DNA of 56,398 bases from Actinoplanes xinjiangensis (GCF_003148685.1 NZ_QGGR01000044.1:1-56398); one strand, 5' to 3'; shown: positions 8,657-17,098, numbered from the stretch's first letter. Made by a program: numbers and translations. The notes: generated from the sequence alone by a model not told the origin.

Positions 8657-9385
8657 TCAGGGGCGGAACTCCTCCGGGCGAACCGGTTTTCCCTGGTCCT
8701 TGCGCCCGAACAGCCGCCAGCCCCGCTTCTTCTTCTCCGGCACCGGCTGCGCCGCCCCGTTCAGCACGTCCAGCCGATGCCGGGCCACCGGGTTCTCCGG
8801 CTCCAACCGCAACGACGTCTCCAGCGCCTGCCGGGCCTGGTCCACATGGCCGAGCGCGGCCAGCGTCACCCCGTGCGTGAAGTAGTAGTGCGCCTCGTTC
8901 GGGTCCAGCCCCACCGCGGTCCGGGCGGCCTGCTCGGCGTCACCCAGCTGCCGGTCCGCGGCCAGCAGCGCCCACGCCACCCGGTCGTGCCACAGCGGAT
9001 TCTTCGGCTCGACGATCACCGCCCGGTAGGCCATGCTCATCGCCTCCTCGTGCCGCCCCAACAGGGTCAGCGCGCGACTCGCGATCGCCAGTGGCCGCGG
9101 ATCCTCCGGCGCCAGCTCGACGGCCCGGTTCGCCGCGTCCAGCGCCGGCTCCACCTGGTCCAGCGCCAGCCGGATCCGGGCCATCAGAATCCAGCCCGGC
9201 GCCAGATCGGGCCGGCCGGCCAGCACCGGATGCAGCAACTCGGCGGCCTTCTCCGGCTGCATGTGCTCGAAGAGGGCGGCGGCCCGCGCCACCCCCAGAT
9301 CGCTCGGATCAGCGAACGCCCTGGCCGGCGCGTCACTGACGGAAGGGCTCACGGTCATGCCCGGGGAGGGCGCCAGTTCGGTCAT
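8657..9385 (-). CDS. Tetratricopeptide repeat protein
   Basis: 242 aa. Four to five TPR units are visible from about residue 30 to 200, for example LAPGWILMARIRLALDQVEP, DPRPLAIASRALTLLGRHEE, HDRVAWALLAADRQ and AHYYFTHGVTLAALGHVDQA. The C-terminus ends in a basic tail (EKKKRGWRLFGRKDQ). No signal peptide or transmembrane helix, so probably a cytoplasmic scaffold. The ATG at 9385 was preferred over an upstream extension lying in the intergenic hairpin region. It resembles the TPR part of the next gene upstream (9675-10910), suggesting duplication. Confidence 0.75.
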   Translation of the reverse strand: MTELAPSPGMTVSPSVSDAPARAFADPSDLGVARAAALFEHMQPEKAAELLHPVLAGRPDLAPGWILMARIRLALDQVEPALDAANRAVELAPEDPRPLAIASRALTLLGRHEEAMSMAYRAVIVEPKNPLWHDRVAWALLAADRQLGDAEQAARTAVGLDPNEAHYYFTHGVTLAALGHVDQARQALETSLRLEPENPVARHRLDVLNGAAQPVPEKKKRGWRLFGRKDQGKPVRPEEFRP

Positions 9386-9500
9386 CGGTCCGCTCCGGGG
9401 ATACGGGTGTGGATCACGAGGTTCACATCGGCGGAAACCGACGATTTCTGAGCTCCCCCGCCCACCGACGGCGATCGCCTCCCGCTCAGACCCTTCTTTC

Positions 9501-9665
9501 GGTACGACCCACGCCGGCCCCGAGCCTGTCCCCGCGACGCAGACCCCGCCTCCCGACCGCAAGGCGCCTCACGGGCGTAGCCCTCCCTCACCAGCCGACC
9601 CCCACCGCTGGCTGGAGGTGGGGGTGCGTCGCGGGGACAGGCTCGGGGCTGGGGTACGGCGTACC
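9501..9665. repeat. Long inverted repeat / giant hairpin
   Basis: Two arms of about 41 nt (9501-9541 and 9625-9665) enclose 83 nt. The inner 25 bp are perfectly complementary (9517-9541 with 9625-9649) and the outer six bases, GGTACG and CGTACC, also pair. A smaller nested stem (CCCCCACC/GGTGGGGG) lies in the loop. It starts about ten bases after the stop of the upstream TPR gene, so it could be an oversized terminator, a folded regulatory RNA or a MITE/REP-like element. Confidence 0.85.
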
Positions 9666-9674
9666 TGGGAAGGG

Positions 9675-10910
9675 TTAGAGCGGGGGTCGGGCGGCCCGGC
9701 GGCGGAAGATCACGGTGAGGCAGACGGCGGTGGCGGCGAAGGCGCAGGCGGCCGCCGGGAGGCGCCAGGTGGGGTCGAGCGCCTCGGTGGTGATCACGCC
9801 CACACCGACGGCGGCGCAGACCCCGGCTATCAGCAACAGGGAGTGGCTGGCCAGGCCGCGGACGGGTTCGCCGGGTTCGTCGACCGGTGCGGTCAGCAGG
9901 CGTACGGCGAAGCCGGCGAACGTGGCGGTGGCCAGCAACGCGGGCAGCCAGCCGGCCGGTGCGGCCAGGGCGATCAGCAGCGTGAGCATCGCGGTCGCCG
10001 CCGCGGCCAGGGCTATCCGCTGGCGGCCGTGGGTGAGCAGGTCGCGCAGGTAGGAACGCAGGGCCGGGTCGAGGTGGGAGAGGAAGTAGCCGGCGTAGCC
10101 GGCGGGGACCAGGGTGGCGAGTGCGGCGAAGAGGCGGGCCAGGCCGGGGGACGATTCGGCGGTACGCCAGCCCAGGTAGGCCAGCAGGACCAGGATGATC
10201 GCGGTCCAGACCAGGAACTGGCGTAGCGCGACGTCCAGCAGGAAGCGGCTGGCCTCCTGTTTCGGGTCGGCGCGCAGGGCTCCGACCAGCCCGGACGCGC
10301 CACGGGCCAGGCGGCCGAGGGCGAACGGGTGGTGGTGGACGACGTCCAGGGCGGCCAGCTCGTGGCGGGCGACCGCGCTGTCCGGGGCCAGGGCGAGGGC
10401 GTCGCGGAGGGCCTGGCGGGCGCGGTCGGTGAGGTTGAGCTGCTTCATCACCATGGCGTAGGTGATCCGGAAGTCGGCCTCGTCCGGGTCGAGCCGGATC
10501 GCTTCGCGGGCGGCGTGTTCGGCCTCGACGGCGCGCCGGCCGTCCTCCAGCAGGGCCCAGGCCACCCGGTGATGCCGGTACGGGTTCTCCGGCTGACGCA
10601 GCGCCGCCTCCCGGGCCGTGGCGATCGCCTCGTCGTGCCGGCCCAGTCGGGTGTGCACCCGGCTGAGCGCGGCCAGTGCGTCCGGCCATTCGGGGGCGTG
10701 TTCGACGGCACGGCGGGCCAGTTCGTCGGCGAGTTCCGGCTGTTTCAGGGCCAGCTGGGCGTGGGTCATCAGGACCAGTGCGGTGACGTGGTCGGGTTCG
10801 GCGGCGAGGACCGGGCCGAGGAGTTCGGCGGCGGCGGCCGGCTCGCCCCGGCTCAGCTGGATCCGGGCCAGTTCCAGGTTGCGGCTGGTGCCGGTGGCCC
10901 CGGTCGTCAT
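9675..10910 (-). CDS. TPR protein with C-terminal membrane domain
   Basis: 411 aa. Residues 1-190 are TPR units (EPDHVTALVLMTHAQLALKQ, WPDALAALSRVHTRLGRHDE, ADFRITYAMVMKQLNLTDRA). From about 235 onward four to six hydrophobic helices follow (FLVWTAIILVLLAYLGW, then LARLFAALATLVPAGYAGYF, and later VICVAAVGVGVITTEAL-like segments). The N-terminal repeats are likely cytoplasmic. The ATG at 10910 overlaps the stop of the cyclase-family gene by four bases, so the two are translationally coupled and probably in the manganese-riboswitch operon. Function unknown. Confidence 0.8.
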   Translation of the reverse strand: MTTGATGTSRNLELARIQLSRGEPAAAAELLGPVLAAEPDHVTALVLMTHAQLALKQPELADELARRAVEHAPEWPDALAALSRVHTRLGRHDEAIATAREAALRQPENPYRHHRVAWALLEDGRRAVEAEHAAREAIRLDPDEADFRITYAMVMKQLNLTDRARQALRDALALAPDSAVARHELAALDVVHHHPFALGRLARGASGLVGALRADPKQEASRFLLDVALRQFLVWTAIILVLLAYLGWRTAESSPGLARLFAALATLVPAGYAGYFLSHLDPALRSYLRDLLTHGRQRIALAAAATAMLTLLIALAAPAGWLPALLATATFAGFAVRLLTAPVDEPGEPVRGLASHSLLLIAGVCAAVGVGVITTEALDPTWRLPAAACAFAATAVCLTVIFRRRAARPPL

Positions 10911-11818
10911 GCTTCTGGCTCCTCGGCCGGAACGGTGGCGAAGGCGCGGACCGGGAAGGCGCTGAATCCGGCGACCCGCGGCGGGGTGGCGGTGAAGCGG
11001 GCACCGAGCGGCGGCAATTCGCGGAGGTTGGTGAGGTGCTCGACGACCGGGATGCCGGCCGCCAGGAGCAGGGTGTGTGCCGGGCGTTCGCCGGCCGCGT
11101 CCGGGGAGACGTCGTCGATGTTGACCGCGTCGATGCCGACGAGGGCGGCACCCCGGTCGACGAGCAGTTGCGCGGCCCCCGCGGTGAGGTAGGGCGCGTC
11201 GACGCCGTAGTCGGGAGTGCCCCAGCGCCGGTCGCCGCCGGTGTGCAGGAGTACGGCCCGGCCCGCGACGGTGACGTGGGCGAGCATCTCGGCGGTGACG
11301 CCGCGTTCGCCGCCGACCGCCCGGACCACCACGGCGGGCAGTCCGGCGAGCTGTTCCAGAGGCAGGCCGGCCAGGTCGGCGCCGTCGGCGTAGCGGTGGT
11401 ACGGGCTGTCCAGGTAGGTGCCGGTGTTGCCGAGCATGCTGATCCGGTCGATGGCGAACTCGGTGCCGGGCGCGTACACGCCGCGGGACGCGAGGCGGGT
11501 CAGGTGCGGGGTGATCTCCGGGCCGGGCAGGCCGGGCGCGGTGACCATCCCGGCCGTGATCACGTGGCTGAGCTCGACGAACCGGACCCTCTCGGCCTGG
11601 GTGTCGGCGGCCGGCGGGTGCGGTTCGGCGATGATCCGGACGTCGCTGACGGCGGCGCGCTCCACCCGTTGCGGGGCGAGCGCGGCGACGAGCAGGGCGG
11701 TGATCTCGGATTCGGTGACGTCGGCGTGCGGGATGTTCAGGCGGAAGCCCCGCGCCCGCAGTTCGCCCCCGCCGTCGAGGGTGACTTCGGCGTCGAACTC
11801 GGCCCGGTAGTCCAGCAC
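10907..11818 (-). CDS. Cyclase-family protein (kynurenine formamidase-like fold), altered metal motif
   Basis: 303 aa. The C-terminal two thirds match the cyclase/KynB family: VELSHVITAGMVTAPGLPGP, then ISMLGNTGTYLDSPYHRYADG, VLLHTGGD, and a late VGIDAVNIDD. The family metal motif H-x-GTH-x-D-x-P-x-H reads N131-T-G-T-Y135-L-D137-S-P-Y-H141 here, so two of the usual His ligands are Asn and Tyr. It may be a subfamily with different chemistry. The first 75 residues are an extra N-terminal domain. GTG start behind AAGGAG, 12 bases after the Mn exporter gene, overlapping the TPR gene downstream. Confidence 0.75.
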   Translation of the reverse strand: MLDYRAEFDAEVTLDGGGELRARGFRLNIPHADVTESEITALLVAALAPQRVERAAVSDVRIIAEPHPPAADTQAERVRFVELSHVITAGMVTAPGLPGPEITPHLTRLASRGVYAPGTEFAIDRISMLGNTGTYLDSPYHRYADGADLAGLPLEQLAGLPAVVVRAVGGERGVTAEMLAHVTVAGRAVLLHTGGDRRWGTPDYGVDAPYLTAGAAQLLVDRGAALVGIDAVNIDDVSPDAAGERPAHTLLLAAGIPVVEHLTNLRELPPLGARFTATPPRVAGFSAFPVRAFATVPAEEPEA

Positions 11819-11830
11819 GGCGGCTCCTTC

Positions 11831-12418
11831 TTATCGAAGTTCGATCACACCTTCGGCGATCAACCAGATGCCGAAGATAGCGAAGAGTGCGGCAGCTCCG
11901 TACTTGATGACCTTTTCCGGTAGATGTCTACCCAGGTATCGACCCACGAGAATGGCGAGGGCGTCGGCGGCGACCATGCCGACCGTCGAGCCGATCCAGA
12001 CGCCGAACCAGCCGTGCTGGGTGGCCAGGGTGATGGTCGCGAGCATGGTCTTGTCGCCGAGTTCGGCCAGGAAGAACGCGCCGCCGACGGCGAGGATCGC
12101 CGAGCCGGTGGAGCGCTCGGCCTTGACCTTCTCGTCGTCGGTCAGGGAGTCGCCGCGCAGCGTCCAGGCGCCGAAGCCGAGGAACGCGATACCGGCGATC
12201 AGGGAGATCCAGCCGGTGGGGATGGCGGCGCCGAGCCCGTACCCGATGCCGACGGAGACCAGGTGGACCAGGGCGGTGGCCACGGTGATGCCGATCAGCA
12301 CCGGCATCGTCTTGAACCGGGTGGCGAACGTCATCGCCATGAGCTGCGATTTGTCGCCGAGTTCGGCGACGAAGATGACCGCGAAGCTGATCGCCAGCGC
12401 GGTGAGGAAACCTTCCAC
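11831..12418 (-). CDS. GDT1/TMEM165-family manganese exporter
   Basis: 195 aa with six predicted transmembrane helices in two homologous halves, each carrying the family signature E-x-G-D-K-[ST]: FVAELGDKSQ near residue 20 and FLAELGDKTM near 118. This UPF0016 family exports Mn2+ (or exchanges Ca2+/Mn2+ for protons). The GTG at 12418 follows CGGGAG at good spacing; an in-frame ATG 60 bases upstream adds a charged non-membrane extension. A yybP-ykoY manganese riboswitch lies directly upstream, which strongly supports Mn. First gene of an operon with the cyclase and TPR genes. Confidence 0.9.
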   Translation of the reverse strand: MEGFLTALAISFAVIFVAELGDKSQLMAMTFATRFKTMPVLIGITVATALVHLVSVGIGYGLGAAIPTGWISLIAGIAFLGFGAWTLRGDSLTDDEKVKAERSTGSAILAVGGAFFLAELGDKTMLATITLATQHGWFGVWIGSTVGMVAADALAILVGRYLGRHLPEKVIKYGAAALFAIFGIWLIAEGVIELR

Positions 12419-12491
12419 AAGAAACTCCCGGTGCAACCATGACCGGGTTCTGGCGCAGGGCGACCTCGACCCGGCCATAACGAGTACGGCC

Positions 12492-12600
12492 TGATCGAAG
12501 GTCTCGCTCGCCTCGTGACGAGGCCGCGCGGCCGGAACCCGGAGAAACCGGGGTCAGTATGTCGACCGCGACATTGGGAGCTACTCCCCTTCGCGGGATC
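12492..12600 (-). promoter_or_regulatory. yybP-ykoY manganese riboswitch
   Basis: On the minus strand the leader contains the diagnostic GCGAAGGGGAGTAGCTCCC at the 5' side and CGAGACCTTCGATC at the 3' side. CGAAGG (12588-12593) pairs with CCTTCG to form the base stem. These are the two conserved internal-loop strands of the Mn2+-sensing yybP-ykoY class. It ends about 75 bases before the GTG of the GDT1-type exporter. Expected action: Mn2+ binding turns on expression. Confidence 0.9.
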
Positions 12601-12623
12601 GAGCTTAGCTCACGTGCTGATCA

Positions 12624-12653
12624 ACGGCCCGGTGGTGTGCACCACCGGGCCGT
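12624..12653 (-). terminator. Terminator hairpin after secreted hydrolase
   Basis: A 13-bp perfect stem ACGGCCCGGTGGT / ACCACCGGGCCGT with a 4-base loop, 10 bases after the stop of the minus-strand hydrolase. No T-run follows, as is common in high-GC genomes. Confidence 0.65.
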
Positions 12654-12662
12654 GGCCGCGGG

Positions 12663-14231
12663 CTACCGCACGATGTCGCGCTGGAGGAGAAGGCGCGAGC
12701 TTCGCTCGTTCTTCGCGGTGACCGACAGCGGGGTCGGCTTGGCGGTCGGCTCGCACTGCTTGTCGGAGCGGTCCGCCTTGACCCGGCCGGGCAGCGCGCC
12801 GGTGGCCAGGTAGTCGGCGATCGTGTTGTCGACGCAGGCGTTGCCGAACAGCGACCCGGCGTGGGTCGTGCCGCCGATGCCCTCGAGCAGCACCGACCGC
12901 GGGAAGCGGCGGCGGGTCTCCAGGGCCCCGGAGTACGGGGTGGCCGCGTCGAGGGTCTCGTTGATCAGCAGGATCGGCGGGGCCTTGCCGCCGTCCACCT
13001 CGACGGGGTTCCGGGCGTCGCCCGCCCAGTGCCGGCAGGGCGCGTTGTACCAGGCGTTGCCCCACGTCTCGAACGGGGCCTTCCGGTGCACCCGCCAGTT
13101 GTCGCGCGACCACTTCTTCCAGGCGGTCGGCCACGGGGCGTCGGTGCACTGGACGGCCAGGTAGACCGCGTAGCTGTTGTCGGCGTCCCCGGTCTGCTCG
13201 TGGTTGTCGTCGAAGAGCCGCTTGAGCGGTGCCGGGTCCTTACGGTTGACCCACGCCGAGAAGGCGCGCGCGGTCTCCTCCCAGCCGAAGACGTAGTAGC
13301 CCGGCTGGAGGAACACGTCGGTCAGCTCGGCCGGCCCGATCGACCCGGCCGGCTTCTTCGTCAGCGCCTCGAGCTGCCGGTAGTAGAGCTTCTCCACGTC
13401 CGCGGCGGTACGGCCGAGGTGGTACACCGCGTCGTACTTGGCGATCCAGGCGAAGTAGATCTTGATCGCCTTGTCGAAGGCGATGTCCTGGTCGAGGTTC
13501 GACTGGTACCAGACCCGGCCCGGGTCGACGACGCCGTCGAGGACCATCCGGTGGACCCGTTCCGGGTTGCGGGTGGCGTAGACCTGGCCGAGATAGCTGC
13601 CGTACGAGAAGCCGTAGAAGCTGATCTTCTCGGCGCCCAGGGCCTCGCGGATCCGGTCGATGTCGCGGACCGTGTCCTCGGTGCGCATGTGGTCGAGCAG
13701 GGTGCCGCCGGCCTTGGCGCAGGCGGCGGCGTACGCCGTGGTCCGGGCGTGCCAGGCCTTCTCGATCTCCGGAGTGCTCGGCACGTACGGCGGCCGGTTG
13801 TACCCGGTGTATCCACTGTCACAGGAGAGCTTCGGCTTGCTGGCCCCCACCCCACGCGGGTCGAAGCCGATCCAGTCGTAGGCGGCACCGGACTGTTTCG
13901 GCACGTGCTGGCCGAGGGTGGCCAGCCCGCGACCGGAGCCGCCGGGTCCGCCCGGGTTGACCAGGATGGGGCCCTGCCGTTTGTCCGCGGGCCCGGTGGC
14001 CTTGATCCGTGAGAGCGCGAGCTGGATCTTCGCCCCCTCCGGCTTCGCGTAGTCGAGTGGCACGGAGAGATATCCGCACTCGGCACCGTGCGACTTCAGC
14101 GAACCCTCGTCGCAGGCGCTCCAGGCGATCGGCACCGGTACGCCGCGCGCCGGCGCGGCCTGTGCCCCGGTCACCGCGGCACCGGCCGTACAGAGCGCCA
14201 CCGCGGTCGCGGCTGCCCAGATTCTTCTCAT
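12663..14231 (-). CDS. Secreted alpha/beta hydrolase, tripeptidyl aminopeptidase-like
   Basis: 522 aa. N-terminal signal peptide (MRRIWAAATAVALCTAGAAV, cleavage near AQA). The alpha/beta fold follows: oxyanion segment VNPGGPGGSG (92-101), GFDPRGVGAS, nucleophile elbow YGFSYGSYLG with Ser209, and a TAP C-terminal domain with LLINETLDAATPYSGA and the catalytic-His region GGTTHAGS. Streptomyces relatives cleave tripeptides or proline-type substrates outside the cell. The ATG at 14231 follows AAGGGG. It stands alone; a MarR gene lies upstream on the same strand. Confidence 0.85.
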   Translation of the reverse strand: MRRIWAAATAVALCTAGAAVTGAQAAPARGVPVPIAWSACDEGSLKSHGAECGYLSVPLDYAKPEGAKIQLALSRIKATGPADKRQGPILVNPGGPGGSGRGLATLGQHVPKQSGAAYDWIGFDPRGVGASKPKLSCDSGYTGYNRPPYVPSTPEIEKAWHARTTAYAAACAKAGGTLLDHMRTEDTVRDIDRIREALGAEKISFYGFSYGSYLGQVYATRNPERVHRMVLDGVVDPGRVWYQSNLDQDIAFDKAIKIYFAWIAKYDAVYHLGRTAADVEKLYYRQLEALTKKPAGSIGPAELTDVFLQPGYYVFGWEETARAFSAWVNRKDPAPLKRLFDDNHEQTGDADNSYAVYLAVQCTDAPWPTAWKKWSRDNWRVHRKAPFETWGNAWYNAPCRHWAGDARNPVEVDGGKAPPILLINETLDAATPYSGALETRRRFPRSVLLEGIGGTTHAGSLFGNACVDNTIADYLATGALPGRVKADRSDKQCEPTAKPTPLSVTAKNERSSRLLLQRDIVR

Positions 14232-14386
14232 ACCAAGCCCCTTGTGTTCCGTTTGAGCCCATATCGTCAAGGGCTTAACGGGGCGTATCACCCGTCCACG
14301 CCGGACCGCCACTCCATAAGGTACTTTTTACGCATTAACTACTAATTACTCCCAGTACGGACAGGAGACCGTCCTGGAATCGTCGT

Positions 14387-14788
14387 TCACAACAGGTCAC
14401 TCAGCCGGTCGAGGGCGGACGCCGCGGTCAGGACGATCGCCCGGTCCTCGGCGGACAACTGCCGGAGCGCCCGCGCGATCGCCTCGGCTCGGGCGGCCCG
14501 GCGGCGGGCCACCGCGGACCGGCCGGCGTCGGTGACGCGGACCAGCACGGCCCGCCCGTCGGCCGGGTCCTTGCCGCGGGCGACCAGGCCGTCGCGTTCC
14601 AGCCGGCCGATCAACTGGGTCATCGCGGGCTGGGTGACGCCCTCGGGGCCACACAGGTCACTGAGGCGCTGCGGCCCGAGCCGCTCCAGCCGGGCGAGGG
14701 TCGAGGCGGCGGTGGGGCCGAGTTCGTCACGCGGCTTGATCCGGCGCAGACCGGTGGCGAGGCGTTCGAAAGTCGGCGCGATGTCCAC
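14387..14788 (-). CDS. MarR-family transcriptional regulator
   Basis: 133 aa, winged helix-turn-helix of the MarR type: ELGPTAASTLARLERLGPQR, then GVTQPAMTQLIGRLERDGLV as recognition helix and wing, and DGRAVLVRVTDAGRS. Cytoplasmic dimeric repressor, usually sensing small phenolics or oxidants. GTG start at 14788. Its own upstream region holds an AT-rich dyad around CACGTG. Possible targets are itself, the downstream secreted hydrolase on the same strand (after 155 bases) or the divergent small gene; nothing in the sequence chooses between them. Confidence 0.85.
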   Translation of the reverse strand: MDIAPTFERLATGLRRIKPRDELGPTAASTLARLERLGPQRLSDLCGPEGVTQPAMTQLIGRLERDGLVARGKDPADGRAVLVRVTDAGRSAVARRRAARAEAIARALRQLSAEDRAIVLTAASALDRLSDLL

Positions 14789-14796
14789 GGACCGAA

Positions 14797-14820
14797 TTCA
14801 TATCACGTGCTTATGTAATC
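14797..14820. promoter_or_regulatory. Candidate MarR operator
   Basis: An imperfect dyad, ATTCATATCACGTGCTTATG and following TAAT, centred on CACGTG. It lies 9-32 bases upstream of the marR-type GTG and between divergent genes. AT-rich dyads near the promoter are typical MarR sites. Confidence 0.4.
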
Positions 14821-14883
14821 CACTCGGACGCGCGAGCCCGGAATCCCTGCCGGGAGCCGTCTGATTTGCGACCATTGCGAACC

Positions 14884-15384
14884 ATGGACGAGTTCTGGCT
14901 CCACCCACGGCTGGGGACGGCAACTCGGGACGGCCAGCAGCCGCGGCACTATCTGCGGGCGCTGCGGCATGCCGTACGGACCCTGGACGCCGACCCGCGC
15001 TGGCAGCAGTGGTGGCAGGGCTCCGGTTACCGCGGTTGCGAACTCGGCATCGTCACCGAAGGCCGGCTCGACCACCTGCGCCCCAGCGCCGACATCCGCC
15101 GCGTCGACGACCAACTGCGGGCCAACTTCACCTGCGCGCTCCCGCCGGCCGGGACCGGTCACGACGAATTGGCCCGGCGGGCCTCCACGGAGGTGCGCAC
15201 GATGTTCGAGGTGATCCGGGAGGCGATGGCCCTGCCCGACCTGCCGCCCACCCCCACGCCGTCCGCCCCGCCCGAGGGCGCCGGCGAGGGCCCGGTCACC
15301 GCCCGGAGCCTGCCGTCGATCCCCCGCGAGCTGGAGCCGCAGGGCTATCTGACGCTCACTCAGGTCCAGGACTTCTTTGGCTGA
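14884..15384 (+). CDS. Hypothetical protein
   Basis: 166 aa, soluble, no signal peptide or membrane helix. The N-terminal half is rich in Trp, Arg and His (DEFWLHPRLG, RWQQWWQGSGYRGCELG); the centre has an amphipathic helix (DELARRASTEVRTMFEVIREAM), then a Pro-rich linker and a short conserved-looking end (GYLTLTQVQDFFG). I do not recognise a family. Divergent from the MarR gene. Its last 29 bases overlap the 3' end of the convergent permease gene. Confidence 0.6.
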   Translation: MDEFWLHPRLGTATRDGQQPRHYLRALRHAVRTLDADPRWQQWWQGSGYRGCELGIVTEGRLDHLRPSADIRRVDDQLRANFTCALPPAGTGHDELARRASTEVRTMFEVIREAMALPDLPPTPTPSAPPEGAGEGPVTARSLPSIPRELEPQGYLTLTQVQDFFG

Positions 15385-17098
15385 TCCGCTCGGGGCGATG
15401 CGCCCCGGGGTCGCGCTGACGGGGAATAGCCGGGGCCGTCGGCTCGGCGTGCGAGGCGGCCTGGCCCGGGACTGCCGAAGTCGCTGGGGCCACCGAAGCC
15501 CCCGCCGCCGCCGAAGCTCCCGAGGCCGCCAAAGCCCCCGGGGTCGCCGAAGCCCCCGCCGCCGCTGAAGTCCCCGGGGTCGCCGAAGCCCCCGGGGTCG
15601 CCGAAGCCGCTAGGGGCGCCGGTGCCGCCGAGGTGATCGGGGCCCCCGGGGTGATGACGACCGGGGTGCCGGCCAGGCCGATGCCGGCGTAGAAGACCGG
15701 ACGGAAGCGGCGCAGCAGCAGGGCGTGCGCGACGGCCAGCAGCACGCATGCCGCGAGAGCCGCCGGGATCGCCTTGACCAGCGGATATCCGGCCGGCAGG
15801 TCGAGCAGGGCGGGCAGATCCCGGAACGCCAGGAGGACCAAACTGGCCAAGGACACGGTGGACAGGACGGGCGCGACGAACCGGCCCCACGGCCCCTCCG
15901 GCCCGGGGACACGGTTCAGGTGCAGCAGGGCGGCCACGGCCACGAGCAGCACCAGGATCAGGATGCCGAATGCCCCGCCGGCGATCAGCCAGCGCGCGGT
16001 GCGCGGACCGGGATCGGCTCCGGCGGCATGAGCGCCGGCCAGGGCGGCGCCCGCGATCAGCGACTGGGTCACCGAGGCGGCGCGGGGTGCGGCGGTCCGG
16101 CGCCGGGTCCTTCCGAGTACGGCCGGGAGCACCCGTTCCCGGCCGAGCGCGTAGAGGTAGCGCGCGATGGCCGTGTGCAGCGCGAGGATCGCCGCCAGCA
16201 CACCGGCGAACAGCATCACCCGGCCCAGGGTGACCGCCCACGGGGCGAGCCGCTCGCCGGCCAGGTCGAAGAGCAGCTCCGGGCCCCGGGCGGCGGCCGC
16301 GGCGACCCGGTCCGGCCCCGCGGCGACGATCAGCGACCAGGAGAAACCGCCGAGCAGGAGGGTGACCAGCAGCACCGTTGAGTATCCGCCGAACCCGGCG
16401 CTGCGCCGCGGCTGGAAGCCCTCCTCCGCGTGGGTGGCGGAGGACTCGAACCCGGCGAAGGCGAGCGCCGCGACGGCCAGCAGCAGCCCGAGAGCGGGCC
16501 GGTCCAGGACGGCCGGGTCGTCGATCCGGATCGAGCCGGCGGTGATTCGGCCACCGGCCGGCTGCATGACGCCGGCCGCGCCGATGCCGGCCAGTACGGC
16601 CACCTGGGCGACCGCGAACAGCCCGATCACCGCGGCGGTCACCTCGATGCGCATCGTCCCGCAGAGCGCGACGATCGCCCAGCAGCCGGCGGCCACCGCC
16701 CACCACGGCGCGGTCAGGCCCAGCAGGCTGCTCAACAGCGGGGCGGCGGCGTGGCCGGCCAGTGCGTAGAGACCGAACTGGATCGCGTGGTAGCCGGTGA
16801 TCGCGAGCCAGGCGGCGGCCAGTCCACCGGGCCGGCCGAGGCCGTGGGCGACCTGCGAGTACGCCGCGCCGGCGCTCGGGAACCGCCGGATCATCGCGGC
16901 CTGACCGGCACAGAAGAGCAGAAGGACCAGCCCGGCCACGGCGAACGACCAGGGCACGAGCGGGCCGGCGCCGTCGGCGAGAGCGGCCGGGACGACGGTG
17001 ACCAGGGTGACGACGGGGGCGGTCGCGGCCACGCCGTGGAAGGCGATGGACGCGGCGCCCACCCGGCCGGCTGCCAGACCCGCCTCGGATGTCTCCAC
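15356..17098 (-). CDS. APC-family amino acid/polyamine permease with low-complexity tail
   Basis: 580 aa. About twelve hydrophobic segments with APC-type landmarks: GRVGAASIAFHGVAATAPV near the N-terminus, FPSAGAAYSQVAHGLGRPGG, and FAGFESSATHAEEGF near residue 215. Transport substrate unknown. After about residue 480 the protein ends in roughly 100 residues of Ala/Ser/Gly/Pro repeats (ASATPGAS, TSAAAGAS), unusual for APC permeases and encoded by imperfect 15-18 bp DNA repeats. The GTG at 17098 fits the family N-terminus; a longer GTG start at 17176 is possible. Confidence 0.8.
   Translation of the reverse strand: METSEAGLAAGRVGAASIAFHGVAATAPVVTLVTVVPAALADGAGPLVPWSFAVAGLVLLLFCAGQAAMIRRFPSAGAAYSQVAHGLGRPGGLAAAWLAITGYHAIQFGLYALAGHAAAPLLSSLLGLTAPWWAVAAGCWAIVALCGTMRIEVTAAVIGLFAVAQVAVLAGIGAAGVMQPAGGRITAGSIRIDDPAVLDRPALGLLLAVAALAFAGFESSATHAEEGFQPRRSAGFGGYSTVLLVTLLLGGFSWSLIVAAGPDRVAAAAARGPELLFDLAGERLAPWAVTLGRVMLFAGVLAAILALHTAIARYLYALGRERVLPAVLGRTRRRTAAPRAASVTQSLIAGAALAGAHAAGADPGPRTARWLIAGGAFGILILVLLVAVAALLHLNRVPGPEGPWGRFVAPVLSTVSLASLVLLAFRDLPALLDLPAGYPLVKAIPAALAACVLLAVAHALLLRRFRPVFYAGIGLAGTPVVITPGAPITSAAPAPLAASATPGASATPGTSAAAGASATPGALAASGASAAAGASVAPATSAVPGQAASHAEPTAPAIPRQRDPGAHRPERISQRSPGPE
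15485..15612. repeat. Imperfect 15-18 bp GC-rich tandem repeats in permease tail
   Basis: The word CCCCCGGGGTCGCCGAAG recurs with variants (CCCCCGCCGCCGCTGAAG, CTCCCGAGGCCGCCAAAG). It encodes the Ala/Ser/Pro tail of the permease on the minus strand. All copies are in frame. Confidence 0.7.
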
